Assembly: GCF_005145005.1 (NCBI RefSeq)
Contig: NZ_CP039712.1
Span: 589,001 to 653,000, forward strand
Direction: 5' to 3'
DNA: 64,000 nucleotides
Origin: Vagococcus zengguangii
GTDB lineage: Bacteria; Bacillota; Bacilli; Lactobacillales; Vagococcaceae
Below, in pieces: positions 28,539 to 36,577 of this stretch (within the stretch, counting starts at the first letter, position 1; every line of letters starts with the position of its first letter). The notes beneath the pieces were generated by a model that was not told the origin of the DNA, ran no database searches, and saw nothing but the letters and a program-made list of their open reading frames with translations. The position numbers and the translations under genes are program-made.

Positions 28539-29352
28539 TGTCGACCCTTCCTTTGCTTGTTTCACGGTAAGCACCGTGCCAGATGTAGCCTGTTTTTGAG
28601 TTTAAGTAGACACCGTGCTTGATACCTTGATGAACATATGCTTTAGAAATCTTGATTGCGGTCAGTAAACTAGCCCCATTAGCTAAATTTGCAGCAATGG
28701 CCGCCGAAAAAGAGCAACCCGCTCCATGATTGGTATCTACGTTTAACTTGGGTGAGCAAAAGAGAGTAAAGTCATAGCCGTCATAAAATAAATCACAGGC
28801 TTCATCACCAAGAAGTCGAGCGCCACCTTTAATGACCACTGATTTAGGTCCTAGACTTAAAATGTTTTTGGCCGCTTGCTTCATATCTTCTAAGTTCTCG
28901 ATTGTTACTCCAGTTAATATTTCAGCCTCAACTAAATTTGGGGTGACAATGGTTGCTAGTGGTAAGAGTTGCTCTATCATGCGAGTCAGTAATGATTGTT
29001 GCAATAAGTTATCAGTACTTTTAACAGCTGCTACTGGATCAATCACTAACTGTGTTGTAGAGAAATCTTGAAGTTTATCTGATATTAGAGAGACAACTTC
29101 AGGTTGGGTTAGTAAGCCTGTTTTCACTACTGGAATATCTCCACCAGAAAAAGCGGTGGTTAATTGATCGTTAATCGTGGTTAAGGGGATAGGAAAGAGG
29201 TGATGCTGATTAGTTTCGAAATCAACCGATAAAATACCAGTAATGGTGCTAATACCAAACAGATTAAATTCTTCGAAGGTTTTTAAATCTGCTTGAATAC
29301 CTGCACCACCACCGGCATCAGAGCCGGCGATTGTCAGGATTTTTTTCGTCAT
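28528..29352 (-). CDS. PdxK/ThiD-family kinase, divergent paralogue
   Basis: A 274-residue ribokinase-fold enzyme. TIAGSDAGGGAGIQADLKTF at the N-terminus and NHGAGCSFSAA near residue 210 (anion hole and catalytic Cys loop) are intact. It is clearly a paralogue of the adjacent kinase but diverges in the substrate region (SVDFETNQHH where its neighbour has TMDPQTNWSHH). It may phosphorylate a different B6 vitamer or hydroxymethylpyrimidine. ATG 29352 follows GGAGG; the longer frame to 29418 lacks a ribosome site. It overlaps the ECF gene by 11 bases. Confidence 0.82.
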   Translation of the reverse strand: MTKKILTIAGSDAGGGAGIQADLKTFEEFNLFGISTITGILSVDFETNQHHLFPIPLTTINDQLTTAFSGGDIPVVKTGLLTQPEVVSLISDKLQDFSTTQLVIDPVAAVKSTDNLLQQSLLTRMIEQLLPLATIVTPNLVEAEILTGVTIENLEDMKQAAKNILSLGPKSVVIKGGARLLGDEACDLFYDGYDFTLFCSPKLNVDTNHGAGCSFSAAIAANLANGASLLTAIKISKAYVHQGIKHGVYLNSKTGYIWHGAYRETSKGRVDNDC

Positions 29353-29353
29353 G

Positions 29354-30181
29354 TTAGTCCTCCACTTGAACGCGGTCTTCCGCGTGGAAAAAGGCACCGT
29401 GCCAAACATGACCGACAAACGGATTAATGGTTACGCCATTTTGGATGGCGCTCGTTACGAAGTCTTTTGCTAGTGTGACAGCTTCAAGAGGGGTTAACCC
29501 TTTTGCTAAGCCGGCAGTTGTCGCTGCAGCAAACGTACAGCCAGCACCGTGATTATGATTAGTTTCGATTTTTGGACTTCTTAATTCAACAAAGTTTTCA
29601 CCATCATAAAACAAATCAATGGCTTCGTTCTCGTCAAAGTTCTTGCCGCCTTTAATCACCACGTTTTTAGCGCCTAATGCGATGATTTTTTTAGCTGCGT
29701 TTTTCATTTCAGATAATGTTGTAATATCATCCATATCTGCTAAAAATTTAGCTTCTAGTAAATTTGGAGTGGCGACTGTCGCAAGTGGGATTAATTTTTC
29801 TTTTAATCTCACCACATTTTCAGGTTGTAATAATTCAGTCGTTCCTTTGCAAGCCATAACAGGGTCAATCACCACATGTTCTACTGCGTATTTTTCAATA
29901 TAATCAGCTGCTAAATCAATCGTTGTGATATCACCTAGCATGCCTGTTTTTAATGCATTAATGTTTTTACCAGCGAAAATAGTAGTTAATTGTTGCTCAA
30001 CTAAGGTTGGCTCAATTGGTGTCACATGATGTGACCAGTTAGTTTGAGGGTCCATGGTCACAATGCTAGTGATGGCATTAAACCCGTATACCCCATATTC
30101 TTGAAATGTTTTTAAATCGGCTTGTAAGCCAGCACCGCCACTAGAATCAGAGCCAGCAATTGTAAGTACATTGGGAATCAT
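29354..30181 (-). CDS. pdxK: Pyridoxine/pyridoxal kinase (ThiD-like PdxK)
   Basis: A 275-residue kinase of the ThiD fold. It strongly resembles B. subtilis PdxK, including AGSDSSGGAG, the substrate-region MDPQTNWSHHVTPIEP, VVIDPVMACKGTTELL and NHGAGCTFAAA. It converts pyridoxine, pyridoxal or pyridoxamine to the 5'-phosphates in B6 salvage. AAAGGACG precedes the ATG. It is the first gene of a three-gene operon, divergent from the MocR regulator. Confidence 0.88.
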   Translation of the reverse strand: MIPNVLTIAGSDSSGGAGLQADLKTFQEYGVYGFNAITSIVTMDPQTNWSHHVTPIEPTLVEQQLTTIFAGKNINALKTGMLGDITTIDLAADYIEKYAVEHVVIDPVMACKGTTELLQPENVVRLKEKLIPLATVATPNLLEAKFLADMDDITTLSEMKNAAKKIIALGAKNVVIKGGKNFDENEAIDLFYDGENFVELRSPKIETNHNHGAGCTFAAATTAGLAKGLTPLEAVTLAKDFVTSAIQNGVTINPFVGHVWHGAFFHAEDRVQVED

Positions 30182-30237
30182 TAGTTACGTCCTTTCTGAT
30201 GACCATTGTTTTTTATTTAGTTTAGCCGATAAAAGAC

Positions 30238-30266
30238 TTGCTTAAAACATCCAATTACGATATATT
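30238..30266 (+). promoter_or_regulatory. promoter of the MocR-type regulator
   Basis: TTGCTT (30238-30243) and TATATT (30261-30266) with a 17-base spacer, overlapping the repeated TCCAAT operator. Confidence 0.75.
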
Positions 30267-30279
30267 GGACCCATCCAAT
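30250..30279. promoter_or_regulatory. candidate MocR/PdxR operator, three TCCAAT half-sites
   Basis: TCCAAT at 30250-30255, the inverted ATTGGA at 30264-30269 and TCCAAT at 30274-30279. The first and third are direct repeats 24 bases apart (CATCCAATT in both); the second and third make an inverted repeat with a 4-base spacer. Mixed direct and inverted sites are what MocR dimers bind. They overlap the regulator's promoter. Confidence 0.65.
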
Positions 30280-30309
30280 TTTAGCGTTTTGTATAGGAGG
30301 AAGGAAATA

Positions 30310-31737
30310 ATGTTTGGAAAACTAGATCGTACGCTTAATCAACCGTTATATCAGCAATTGATGATCCTTATTAAGAAAAAAATTCAAATGGGTGAATTGG
30401 TGGCTGGCGACCGATTACCATCAGAACGTCAACTTTCCGAACTGTTAGAGGTTAATCGCTCAACGGTTATTAGGGCGTATGATGAGTTAGCCGTTGAAGG
30501 TGTACTGACACGTAAAAGAGGTAGTGGTACACTTGTTAGTCGAGAGACATGGTTACAAACGCCACGTCAGCTGAACTGGAAAAAATATTTGGCTGTTAAC
30601 GAACAAGTTACAACACCTGCCACTCATTATAAAAAGCAACTACAAGATAAGGTACAACTCAATCCGTCATCAATCATCGATGGTTATACGGGAGATCTAC
30701 CACAGCAAATGATTCCCTCATTTAATTTAACAGAGATGAAATGGCACGACTTTTTGGCTGCAAGTAGTGATCAAGAACCTTTTGGGTTAATAAGTCTTAG
30801 ACAAGCTCTGTCTAACTATATTAATCAACAATTTGGTTATAAAATGAAGCTAGAAGAACTTTTGTTGACAGCTGGTGGGCAGCAAAGTTTGTTTTTTATT
30901 ATGAATGCTTTATTGCAATCAGGTGATACGGTAGCGGTTGAAGCACCATCATATTTTTATTCATTACCAATGTTTGATAATTATGGCATCAGGACCGAAG
31001 CGATTCCTCTAGACTCAGAAGGGATAAATTTAAACTACTTTGAAGCGTTACTGGAGTATCAAGCGATTAAGATGCTTTTTGTTACCCCAAATTATCAAAA
31101 TCCTACTACTATTACCATGAGTTTAGAGCGCAAAAAAGCGCTAGTTGCCTTATGTGAACGACATCAAATTATTATAGTAGAAGACGATGTATATGGGTTA
31201 TTAGGTTATCAAGATCAACATCTTCCTTTATTAAAGTCATTGTCCCCGGATAATGTGCTTTATGTTGGTTCCTTGTCAAAAGTACTTGGAAAAACCATTC
31301 AACTTGGCTGGATTAATGCGCCCAGTCGAGTGTTAGAAGCACTCATTAAAGTGCGGGAAGAGTGGGAGCAACCGTTATCTATTTTTCCACAAATGCTAGT
31401 GAGTCAATTGATGGCAGCGCCTGAATTTTCTTTATTAGTTGCCAATTTACGCCAGGAACTTTTTCAAAAAGTCTCTACATTGTATCAGCTAGTGACATCT
31501 GAATTAGCCAATCAATTTAGCGTTAACTTACCGAGTGGTGGTTATTATTTATGGTTAACGTATCAGGGACGCCTCTTAACAATTAGTGATTGGCAATTTT
31601 TACTTGAGCAAAATATTTTAGTGTTTCCAAGTTTTTTACTGACTGAGCATGCTCAAAGTATTAGAATTAATGTTGCTAACCTATCAGAAGAACAAATGAA
31701 AATACTTGTAAAGGCATTGAAAAACCATTTTGAATAA
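30310..31737 (+). CDS. MocR family PLP-dependent regulator, PdxR-like
   Basis: A 475-residue protein with an N-terminal GntR winged helix (GDRLPSERQLSELLEVNRST near residue 34) and a class I aminotransferase-like domain. The PLP Asp/Tyr segment is VEDDVYGLLGY near residue 296 and the PLP Lys is in VGSLSKVLGK near 328. ATG 30310 follows AGGAGGAAGG. Divergent placement from pdxK and a vitamin S component indicates a PdxR-type sensor of pyridoxal phosphate. GabR-type control is less likely because no gab genes are present. Confidence 0.87.
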   Translation: MFGKLDRTLNQPLYQQLMILIKKKIQMGELVAGDRLPSERQLSELLEVNRSTVIRAYDELAVEGVLTRKRGSGTLVSRETWLQTPRQLNWKKYLAVNEQVTTPATHYKKQLQDKVQLNPSSIIDGYTGDLPQQMIPSFNLTEMKWHDFLAASSDQEPFGLISLRQALSNYINQQFGYKMKLEELLLTAGGQQSLFFIMNALLQSGDTVAVEAPSYFYSLPMFDNYGIRTEAIPLDSEGINLNYFEALLEYQAIKMLFVTPNYQNPTTITMSLERKKALVALCERHQIIIVEDDVYGLLGYQDQHLPLLKSLSPDNVLYVGSLSKVLGKTIQLGWINAPSRVLEALIKVREEWEQPLSIFPQMLVSQLMAAPEFSLLVANLRQELFQKVSTLYQLVTSELANQFSVNLPSGGYYLWLTYQGRLLTISDWQFLLEQNILVFPSFLLTEHAQSIRINVANLSEEQMKILVKALKNHFE

Positions 31738-31743
31738 ATGATT

Positions 31744-31797
31744 AAACTTATGAAACACGCCACATAATCGGCGGTTTTGTAAGTTTTTATTTTTTAT
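31744..31797 (+). terminator. terminator of the MocR regulator gene
   Basis: AAACTTA (31744-31750) pairs with TAAGTTT, and an inner CGCC/GGCG extends the stem to about 17 bp with one bulge. A T-rich tail follows. Confidence 0.85.
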
Positions 31798-31857
31798 CAC
31801 AATCTATCGATACAACAGCGATTTAAATGCATAAAGAACATTTTATGAAAAAAATAC

Positions 31858-31886
31858 TTGCAATCTTTTTTATTTTAAAATATACT
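31858..31886 (+). promoter_or_regulatory. promoter of fabT-fabH-acpP
   Basis: TTGCAA (31858-31863) and TATACT (31881-31886) with a 17-base spacer. The first FabT box starts at the last base of the -10. Confidence 0.88.
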
Positions 31887-31930
31887 TTGACTATCAAATG
31901 ATTTGACTATCAAAGTATTCGATAGTCAAA
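31886..31930 (+). promoter_or_regulatory. three phased FabT operator boxes
   Basis: TTTGACTATCAAA at 31886-31898 and again at 31902-31914, then the inverted variant TTCGATAGTCAAA at 31918-31930. All three match the FabT palindrome (TTTGATTATCAAA type) and start exactly 16 bases apart. They cover the region from the -10 to about 30 bases before the fabT start, so FabT would repress its own operon. Confidence 0.88.
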
Positions 31931-31962
31931 GTATTTTGAAAAAATTCATGAAGGAGTTTCAA

Positions 31963-32403
31963 ATGGGAACAGATCTTGATTTAATTAATTCCGCTTTAGT
32001 GGCTGTCTTTAATGACATCTTAACCATTGAGGAATCTGAATTACGAAAAAGTCAATTTGACGATATATCAATCAAAGAGATGCACACTATTGAAGCGATT
32101 GGACTTCATAATGAACGCACGTCATCTGAGGTTGCTAAACGTTTATCAGTAACAGTTGGGACGCTAACCGTTGCGATTAACAATTTAGAGAAAAAAGGTT
32201 ACGTCGAACGTGTTCGATGTGAATCGGACCGTCGAGTAGTAAGACTTAAACTGACGAATCGTGGCCGTTTATTTTATCGTGTGCATGCTCATTTCCATAA
32301 AAAAATGGTAGAAGCTGCGTTAGCCGATATGGATGAAGATGAAAAAAATGCCTTAATCAAAGGATTAGGAAATTTACACAATTTCTTGAAAAAAAGCTAT
32401 TAA
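31963..32403 (+). CDS. fabT: MarR-family fatty acid synthesis repressor FabT
   Basis: A 146-residue winged-helix repressor that, with acyl-ACP, turns down fatty acid synthesis. RTSSEVAKRLSVTVGTLTVAINNLEKKG near residue 65 is the DNA-recognition helix (quoted in two parts: RTSSEVAKRLSVTV and GTLTVAINNL), followed by the wing RCESDRRVVRLKLT. AAGGAG at 31951-31956 sets ATG 31963; the frame extension to 31903 runs through the operators. It is the first gene of the fab cluster. Confidence 0.94.
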   Translation: MGTDLDLINSALVAVFNDILTIEESELRKSQFDDISIKEMHTIEAIGLHNERTSSEVAKRLSVTVGTLTVAINNLEKKGYVERVRCESDRRVVRLKLTNRGRLFYRVHAHFHKKMVEAALADMDEDEKNALIKGLGNLHNFLKKSY

Positions 32404-32425
32404 GTAAGGATTAAGGAGATGCTAG

Positions 32426-33397
32426 ATGAACTATTCACGTATTACGCAATGTGCTCATTATGCGCCAACAACTGTCGTTCATAACGACGATTTGGCAAAA
32501 ATGATTGATACGAGTGATGAATGGATTTATCAACGAACCGGCATCAGACAACGCCATGTTGTAACGAATGAGAACACCTCTGATTTGTGCGAAAAGGTAG
32601 CGTACCAGCTACTTGAAAAGAGCGGTTTAACAGCAGAAGAATTAGACTTTATCATTATTGCAACGGTGACACCTGATTATCAAATGCCTTCAACAGCTTG
32701 TCTAGTACAAGGGTTGATAGGTGCAACGAAGGCTTTTGCTTTCGATGTGACCGCGGCGTGCTCAGGTTTTGTCTATGCACTAAGTTTAGCCGATAAATTA
32801 ATTCAGAGCGGCACTTATCAAAGAGGTCTCGTGATTGGGGCAGAAACAATGTCAAAAATCATCGATTGGACAGATCGTTCAACCGCCGTGTTATTTGGCG
32901 ATGGTGCAGGTGGCGTCTTATTAGAAGCTAGCCCAACTCGTCACTTTTTAGCCGAGCAGTTACAATCTGATGGCAAACGTGCGCAAAGTTTAACAGCGGG
33001 TTATCAAAATAACCAAAGTCCTTTTGCAACAACGACTGAGTTAATTAAAGAGTCGATTGTCATGGATGGTCGCCAAATTTTCGACTTTGCTTTAAAGGAT
33101 GTTTCAAAAAATATCCGACAAACAATTGAGAGATTAGAAGAACCGACGATTGACTATGTCTTAGCGCATCAAGCAAATAAACGCTTATTAGATGCCATGG
33201 CCAAGAAAACTAAACTACCTAGAGAAAAGTTTTTAGATAATATGGAATTTTTCGCTAATACTTCAGCAGCTTCGATTCCTATTTTGCTTTCAGAAGCAAT
33301 TGAACAAGGAACGTTGAAGCTAAACAGTGGACAACATATCCTATTAACAGGATTTGGTGGCGGTTTGACCTGGGGTAGCCTGGCAATCAAACTGTAA
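32426..33397 (+). CDS. fabH: Beta-ketoacyl-ACP synthase III
   Basis: Condenses acetyl-CoA with malonyl-ACP to start fatty acid chains. It is 323 residues. The catalytic triad is visible: Cys in DVTAACSGF near residue 112, His in AHQANKR near 249, Asn in FANTSAAS near 279. The [11 protein letters not shown] loop is present. TAAGGAGATG precedes the ATG. Confidence 0.97.
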   Translation: MNYSRITQCAHYAPTTVVHNDDLAKMIDTSDEWIYQRTGIRQRHVVTNENTSDLCEKVAYQLLEKSGLTAEELDFIIIATVTPDYQMPSTACLVQGLIGATKAFAFDVTAACSGFVYALSLADKLIQSGTYQRGLVIGAETMSKIIDWTDRSTAVLFGDGAGGVLLEASPTRHFLAEQLQSDGKRAQSLTAGYQNNQSPFATTTELIKESIVMDGRQIFDFALKDVSKNIRQTIERLEEPTIDYVLAHQANKRLLDAMAKKTKLPREKFLDNMEFFANTSAASIPILLSEAIEQGTLKLNSGQHILLTGFGGGLTWGSLAIKL

Positions 33398-33439
33398 AAT
33401 AAAAAATAATATGATGTAAATATAATGGAGGAAATTATT

Positions 33440-33670
33440 ATGACAACTTTTAACAAAATTCAAGAAATTATCGTGGATCAATTAGGGAAAGAAGAAGAAG
33501 AAGTACAATTAACAACAAACTTCCGTGAAGAGTTAGAAGCAGATAGCTTAGACTTATTCCAAATTATTAATGATATTGAAGATGAATTTGACGTAAAAAT
33601 TGAAACAGATGAAGGTCTGAATACAGTTGAAGACTTAGTAAAATTCGTAGACAGCGAGTTAGCTAAATAG
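33440..33670 (+). CDS. acpP: Acyl carrier protein
   Basis: A 76-residue acidic carrier. The phosphopantetheine Ser is in [10 protein letters not shown] near residue 37. ATG 33440 follows GGAGGAAA; the frame extension to 33425 is not used. This is the ACP within the fab cluster; whether the genome also has a second acpP elsewhere, as in E. faecalis, cannot be seen. Confidence 0.94.
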   Translation: MTTFNKIQEIIVDQLGKEEEEVQLTTNFREELEADSLDLFQIINDIEDEFDVKIETDEGLNTVEDLVKFVDSELAK

Positions 33671-33684
33671 TCAGATGAAAGCAT

Positions 33685-33717
33685 AAGGCTTAGAAGCTTG
33701 CTTCTAAGCCTTTTTCA
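33685..33717 (+). terminator. terminator between acpP and fabK
   Basis: AAGGCTTAGAAG (33685-33696) pairs with CTTCTAAGCCTT (33701-33712), then TTTTT. It divides the fab cluster into fabT-fabH-acpP and fabK-onward units. The 190 bases that follow hold AT-rich sequence and presumably a second promoter, but no FabT box as good as those at 31886. Confidence 0.88.
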
Positions 33718-33909
33718 TTAGAATCAAGTATTAATAAACCAGGTAATGAATAGGGTATGAGGATAGTTAAATAAATAGCTTTATATTTTTGAAATAGCAA
33801 ATGAGCATTCTTGTAGTGGAATGGCTATTATTCTATTTTCTAAACTAGACCTAATGATTAAATGAACTATCGTGTCAAATTCATTAACCAAACATGAGAA
33901 GGTGAAAAG

Positions 33910-34875
33910 ATGAAGAATTCGAAGTTATGCCAAATGTTAGGCATTGAGTACCCAATTATTCAAGGTGCGATGGCTTGGGTGGCAGAAGCCAACCTTGCAA
34001 GTGCCGTATCTAATGCGGGAGGATTGGGGATTATTGCATCAGGTCACGCTCCTAGAGAGTTTGTAAAAAGCCAAATCGACAAAGCTAAACAATTAACTGA
34101 TAAACCATTTGGTGTCAACATTATGTTAATGTCACCATTTGTAGAGGATATTGTCGATTTAGTTTGCGAAGAGCGAGTGAAAGTTGTGACTACTGGTGCT
34201 GGTTCACCAGGGAAATACATGGAAAAATTTAAAGCAGCTGGCATCACTGTTATCCCAGTAGTTGCTTCAGTTGCATTAGCTAAGAGAATGGAAGCTGATG
34301 GTGCACATGCAGTTATCGCTGAAGGCATGGAAGGTGGCGGTCATATTGGTAAAACAACTACGATGGCCCTAGTCCCTCAAGTCGTTGATGCCGTTAATAT
34401 TCCAGTAATTGCTGCAGGTGGAATCGGTGACGGTCGTGGTGTCGCAGCTGCGATGATGTTAGGCGTTGATGCTGTACAATTAGGGACACGTTTCTTAGTT
34501 GCGCAAGAATCAACGATTCATGAAAACTATAAAAAAGCTGTTTTAAAAGCGAATGATACAAGTACAGATATTACTGGTTTAGCAACTGGACATCCTGTGC
34601 GAGGGTTAAGAAATAAATTAACCCGTGAATATAACAAAACCGAGCGTATTGAAGCGGGTAAAGAAAATCCAAATTGGGAACTTTTAGAAGATTTGGGTAA
34701 AGGAGCGTTGAAGCGTGCCGTTGTTGATGGCGATACGAAAAATAGCTCAATGATGTCAGGTCAGATTGCCGGCATGGTGAATAAAGAAAATCAAACGTGC
34801 CAACAAATTGTTGAAGAGTTGATGACAGAATGTCAGACAGTGATCAAGCAAAACATGGCCGCTTGGGTTGAATAG
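33910..34875 (+). CDS. fabK: Enoyl-ACP reductase II (FMN-dependent)
   Basis: NADH/FMN enoyl reductase of the nitronate-monooxygenase fold that completes each elongation round. It is 321 residues. PIIQGAMAWVAEANLASAVS at the N-terminus, AEGMEGGGHIG near residue 140 and AAGGIGDGRGVAAAM near 173 (FMN phosphate site) are typical. GAAGGTGAAAA precedes the ATG. FabK in place of FabI implies low sensitivity to triclosan, a known property of the family. Confidence 0.96.
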   Translation: MKNSKLCQMLGIEYPIIQGAMAWVAEANLASAVSNAGGLGIIASGHAPREFVKSQIDKAKQLTDKPFGVNIMLMSPFVEDIVDLVCEERVKVVTTGAGSPGKYMEKFKAAGITVIPVVASVALAKRMEADGAHAVIAEGMEGGGHIGKTTTMALVPQVVDAVNIPVIAAGGIGDGRGVAAAMMLGVDAVQLGTRFLVAQESTIHENYKKAVLKANDTSTDITGLATGHPVRGLRNKLTREYNKTERIEAGKENPNWELLEDLGKGALKRAVVDGDTKNSSMMSGQIAGMVNKENQTCQQIVEELMTECQTVIKQNMAAWVE

Positions 34876-34886
34876 AGGAAACGTCT

Positions 34887-35843
34887 ATGAAAATTGGATT
34901 TATTTATAGTGGCCAAGGAGCTCAATACCATGGCATGGGAAAAGATTTATTTGATGCTTCAGATGTTTTTGCCGATACGATTGCTGAAGCAAGTACTGCG
35001 TTAGGATGGGATATGCAAGCGTTATTGTTTAATGAGGATTCTGCATTAAATGAAACAGAATTTACTCAACCGGCTGTTTTGACAATGAGTACGGCGATTG
35101 ACCGTATGCTACGTCAAGCAGGTATTTTACCTAGTATGGTGGCGGGTTTAAGCTTAGGGGAATATTCCGCTTTAGTTGCAAGTGGCGCACTATCTTTTGA
35201 AGAAGCCGTTTGTCTCGTTCAAAAACGTGGTCGTTGGATGACAGAGGCTGTGCCAAGTGGTCAAGGTGCGATGGCAGCGGTGATGAACGTTGACCGTCAA
35301 ATCATTGAAGTAACGTGTGAAGCAGTTAGTCAAACACATGGTTTGGTAATCGCAGCTAATTATAATATGCCCGCTCAAATTGTGATTTCAGGTGAAACGG
35401 CTGCAGTTGAAGAAGCGCAAGCGCGTCTTGAATTAGAACCTAAAAGCAAAGTTGTACGTTTGAAGGTGAGCGGTCCTTTCCACACACCCTTGTTAGCACC
35501 AGCTGCTGAAAAGCTAGCTGCCGAATTAGAAACGATTGAAATGTCTGAGATGACTTTACCTGTTGTGTCTAATATCAACGGTCAAGTAATTGGGACAACT
35601 GAAGCTATTGTCCCAACGTTAATTGAACAAATTAAATCTCCGGTTTATTGGGAAGAATGTGTGCAAACGATGATTGAGAAGGGTGTCGACACGTTTGTCG
35701 AAGTTGGTCCTGGTAAAGCATTACGTGGTTTTGTGAAAAAAATTAATCGCAATGTGACTGTTTTTAATGTTGAAAATTTATCAACGTTTGAAAAACTAAT
35801 AAGTAAACTAAAAGAATTAGAAGAGGGAAACCCAAATGAATAA
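34887..35843 (+). CDS. fabD: Malonyl-CoA:ACP transacylase
   Basis: Loads malonate onto ACP. It is 318 residues. The oxyanion glutamine is in SGQGAQYHGMG near residue 10, the nucleophile Ser in GLSLGEYSALVA near 92, and the His in GPFHTPLL near 200. AGAGGAAA precedes the ATG. It overlaps fabG by eight bases. Confidence 0.97.
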   Translation: MKIGFIYSGQGAQYHGMGKDLFDASDVFADTIAEASTALGWDMQALLFNEDSALNETEFTQPAVLTMSTAIDRMLRQAGILPSMVAGLSLGEYSALVASGALSFEEAVCLVQKRGRWMTEAVPSGQGAMAAVMNVDRQIIEVTCEAVSQTHGLVIAANYNMPAQIVISGETAAVEEAQARLELEPKSKVVRLKVSGPFHTPLLAPAAEKLAAELETIEMSEMTLPVVSNINGQVIGTTEAIVPTLIEQIKSPVYWEECVQTMIEKGVDTFVEVGPGKALRGFVKKINRNVTVFNVENLSTFEKLISKLKELEEGNPNE

Positions 35844-36567
35844 TAAAACTGTGGTTGTAACGGGAAGCACCCGTGGGATTGGTTATGGTATCGCCTTAGC
35901 TTTTGCGCAAAAAGGTGCCAATATCGTTTTGAATGGACGTAAACCGTTAGATGAGTCATTATTAACAGCCTTTAATGAGCTAGGTGTAAAGACTCATTAC
36001 GTGCAAGGGGACGTTCAAAATATGGCTGATGCGGCCAAATTGATCAGCGAAGCCAAAGAAGTATTTGGTTCTGTTGATGTCTTAGTTAATAACGCTGGCA
36101 TTACGAATGACAAATTAATTATGCGTATGTCAGAAGAAGATTTTGATGCAGTGATTAATGTCAATTTAAAAGGGACATTCAATACGATTCAACAAGTGTC
36201 AAGTGTGATGCTGAAACAAAAATCAGGCACGATTATTAACTTATCAAGTGTGGTAGGTTTAACTGGAAATGCTGGTCAAGCAAACTATGCCGCAAGTAAA
36301 GCGGGTGTGGTAGGTTTAACAAAATCAGTCGCTCGTGAATTATCAGCACGTGGTATTACATGTAATGCGATTGCACCTGGTTTTATTGAATCTGATATGA
36401 CAGATGTGCTAAGCGATAAAGTTAAAGAAGTGGCCAAAACACAAATTCCTTTGAAACGTTTTGGTAAGGTCGAAGAAGTGGCGCAAGCCGCCATCTTCTT
36501 AGCAGAAAATCGCTATATTACCGGTCAAGTGTTAAACGTTGACGGTGGTATGGTAATGAATGGATAG
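35836..36567 (+). CDS. fabG: 3-oxoacyl-ACP reductase
   Basis: NADPH-dependent short-chain reductase of the elongation cycle. It is 243 residues. The cofactor loop is GSTRGIGYGIA near residue 10, NNAG near 88, and the catalytic Ser-Tyr-Lys is in LSSVVG and YAASKAGV near 152. Its start lies within the end of fabD, with GAGGGAAA upstream. Confidence 0.97.
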   Translation: MNNKTVVVTGSTRGIGYGIALAFAQKGANIVLNGRKPLDESLLTAFNELGVKTHYVQGDVQNMADAAKLISEAKEVFGSVDVLVNNAGITNDKLIMRMSEEDFDAVINVNLKGTFNTIQQVSSVMLKQKSGTIINLSSVVGLTGNAGQANYAASKAGVVGLTKSVARELSARGITCNAIAPGFIESDMTDVLSDKVKEVAKTQIPLKRFGKVEEVAQAAIFLAENRYITGQVLNVDGGMVMNG

Positions 36568-36577
36568 GAGGCTCGCT

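Noticed and set aside
33760-33880. FabT boxes before fabK
   Set aside because: Partial half-matches such as GATAGTTAAA and AACTATCGTGTCAAAT are far weaker than the three boxes before fabT and break the palindrome.
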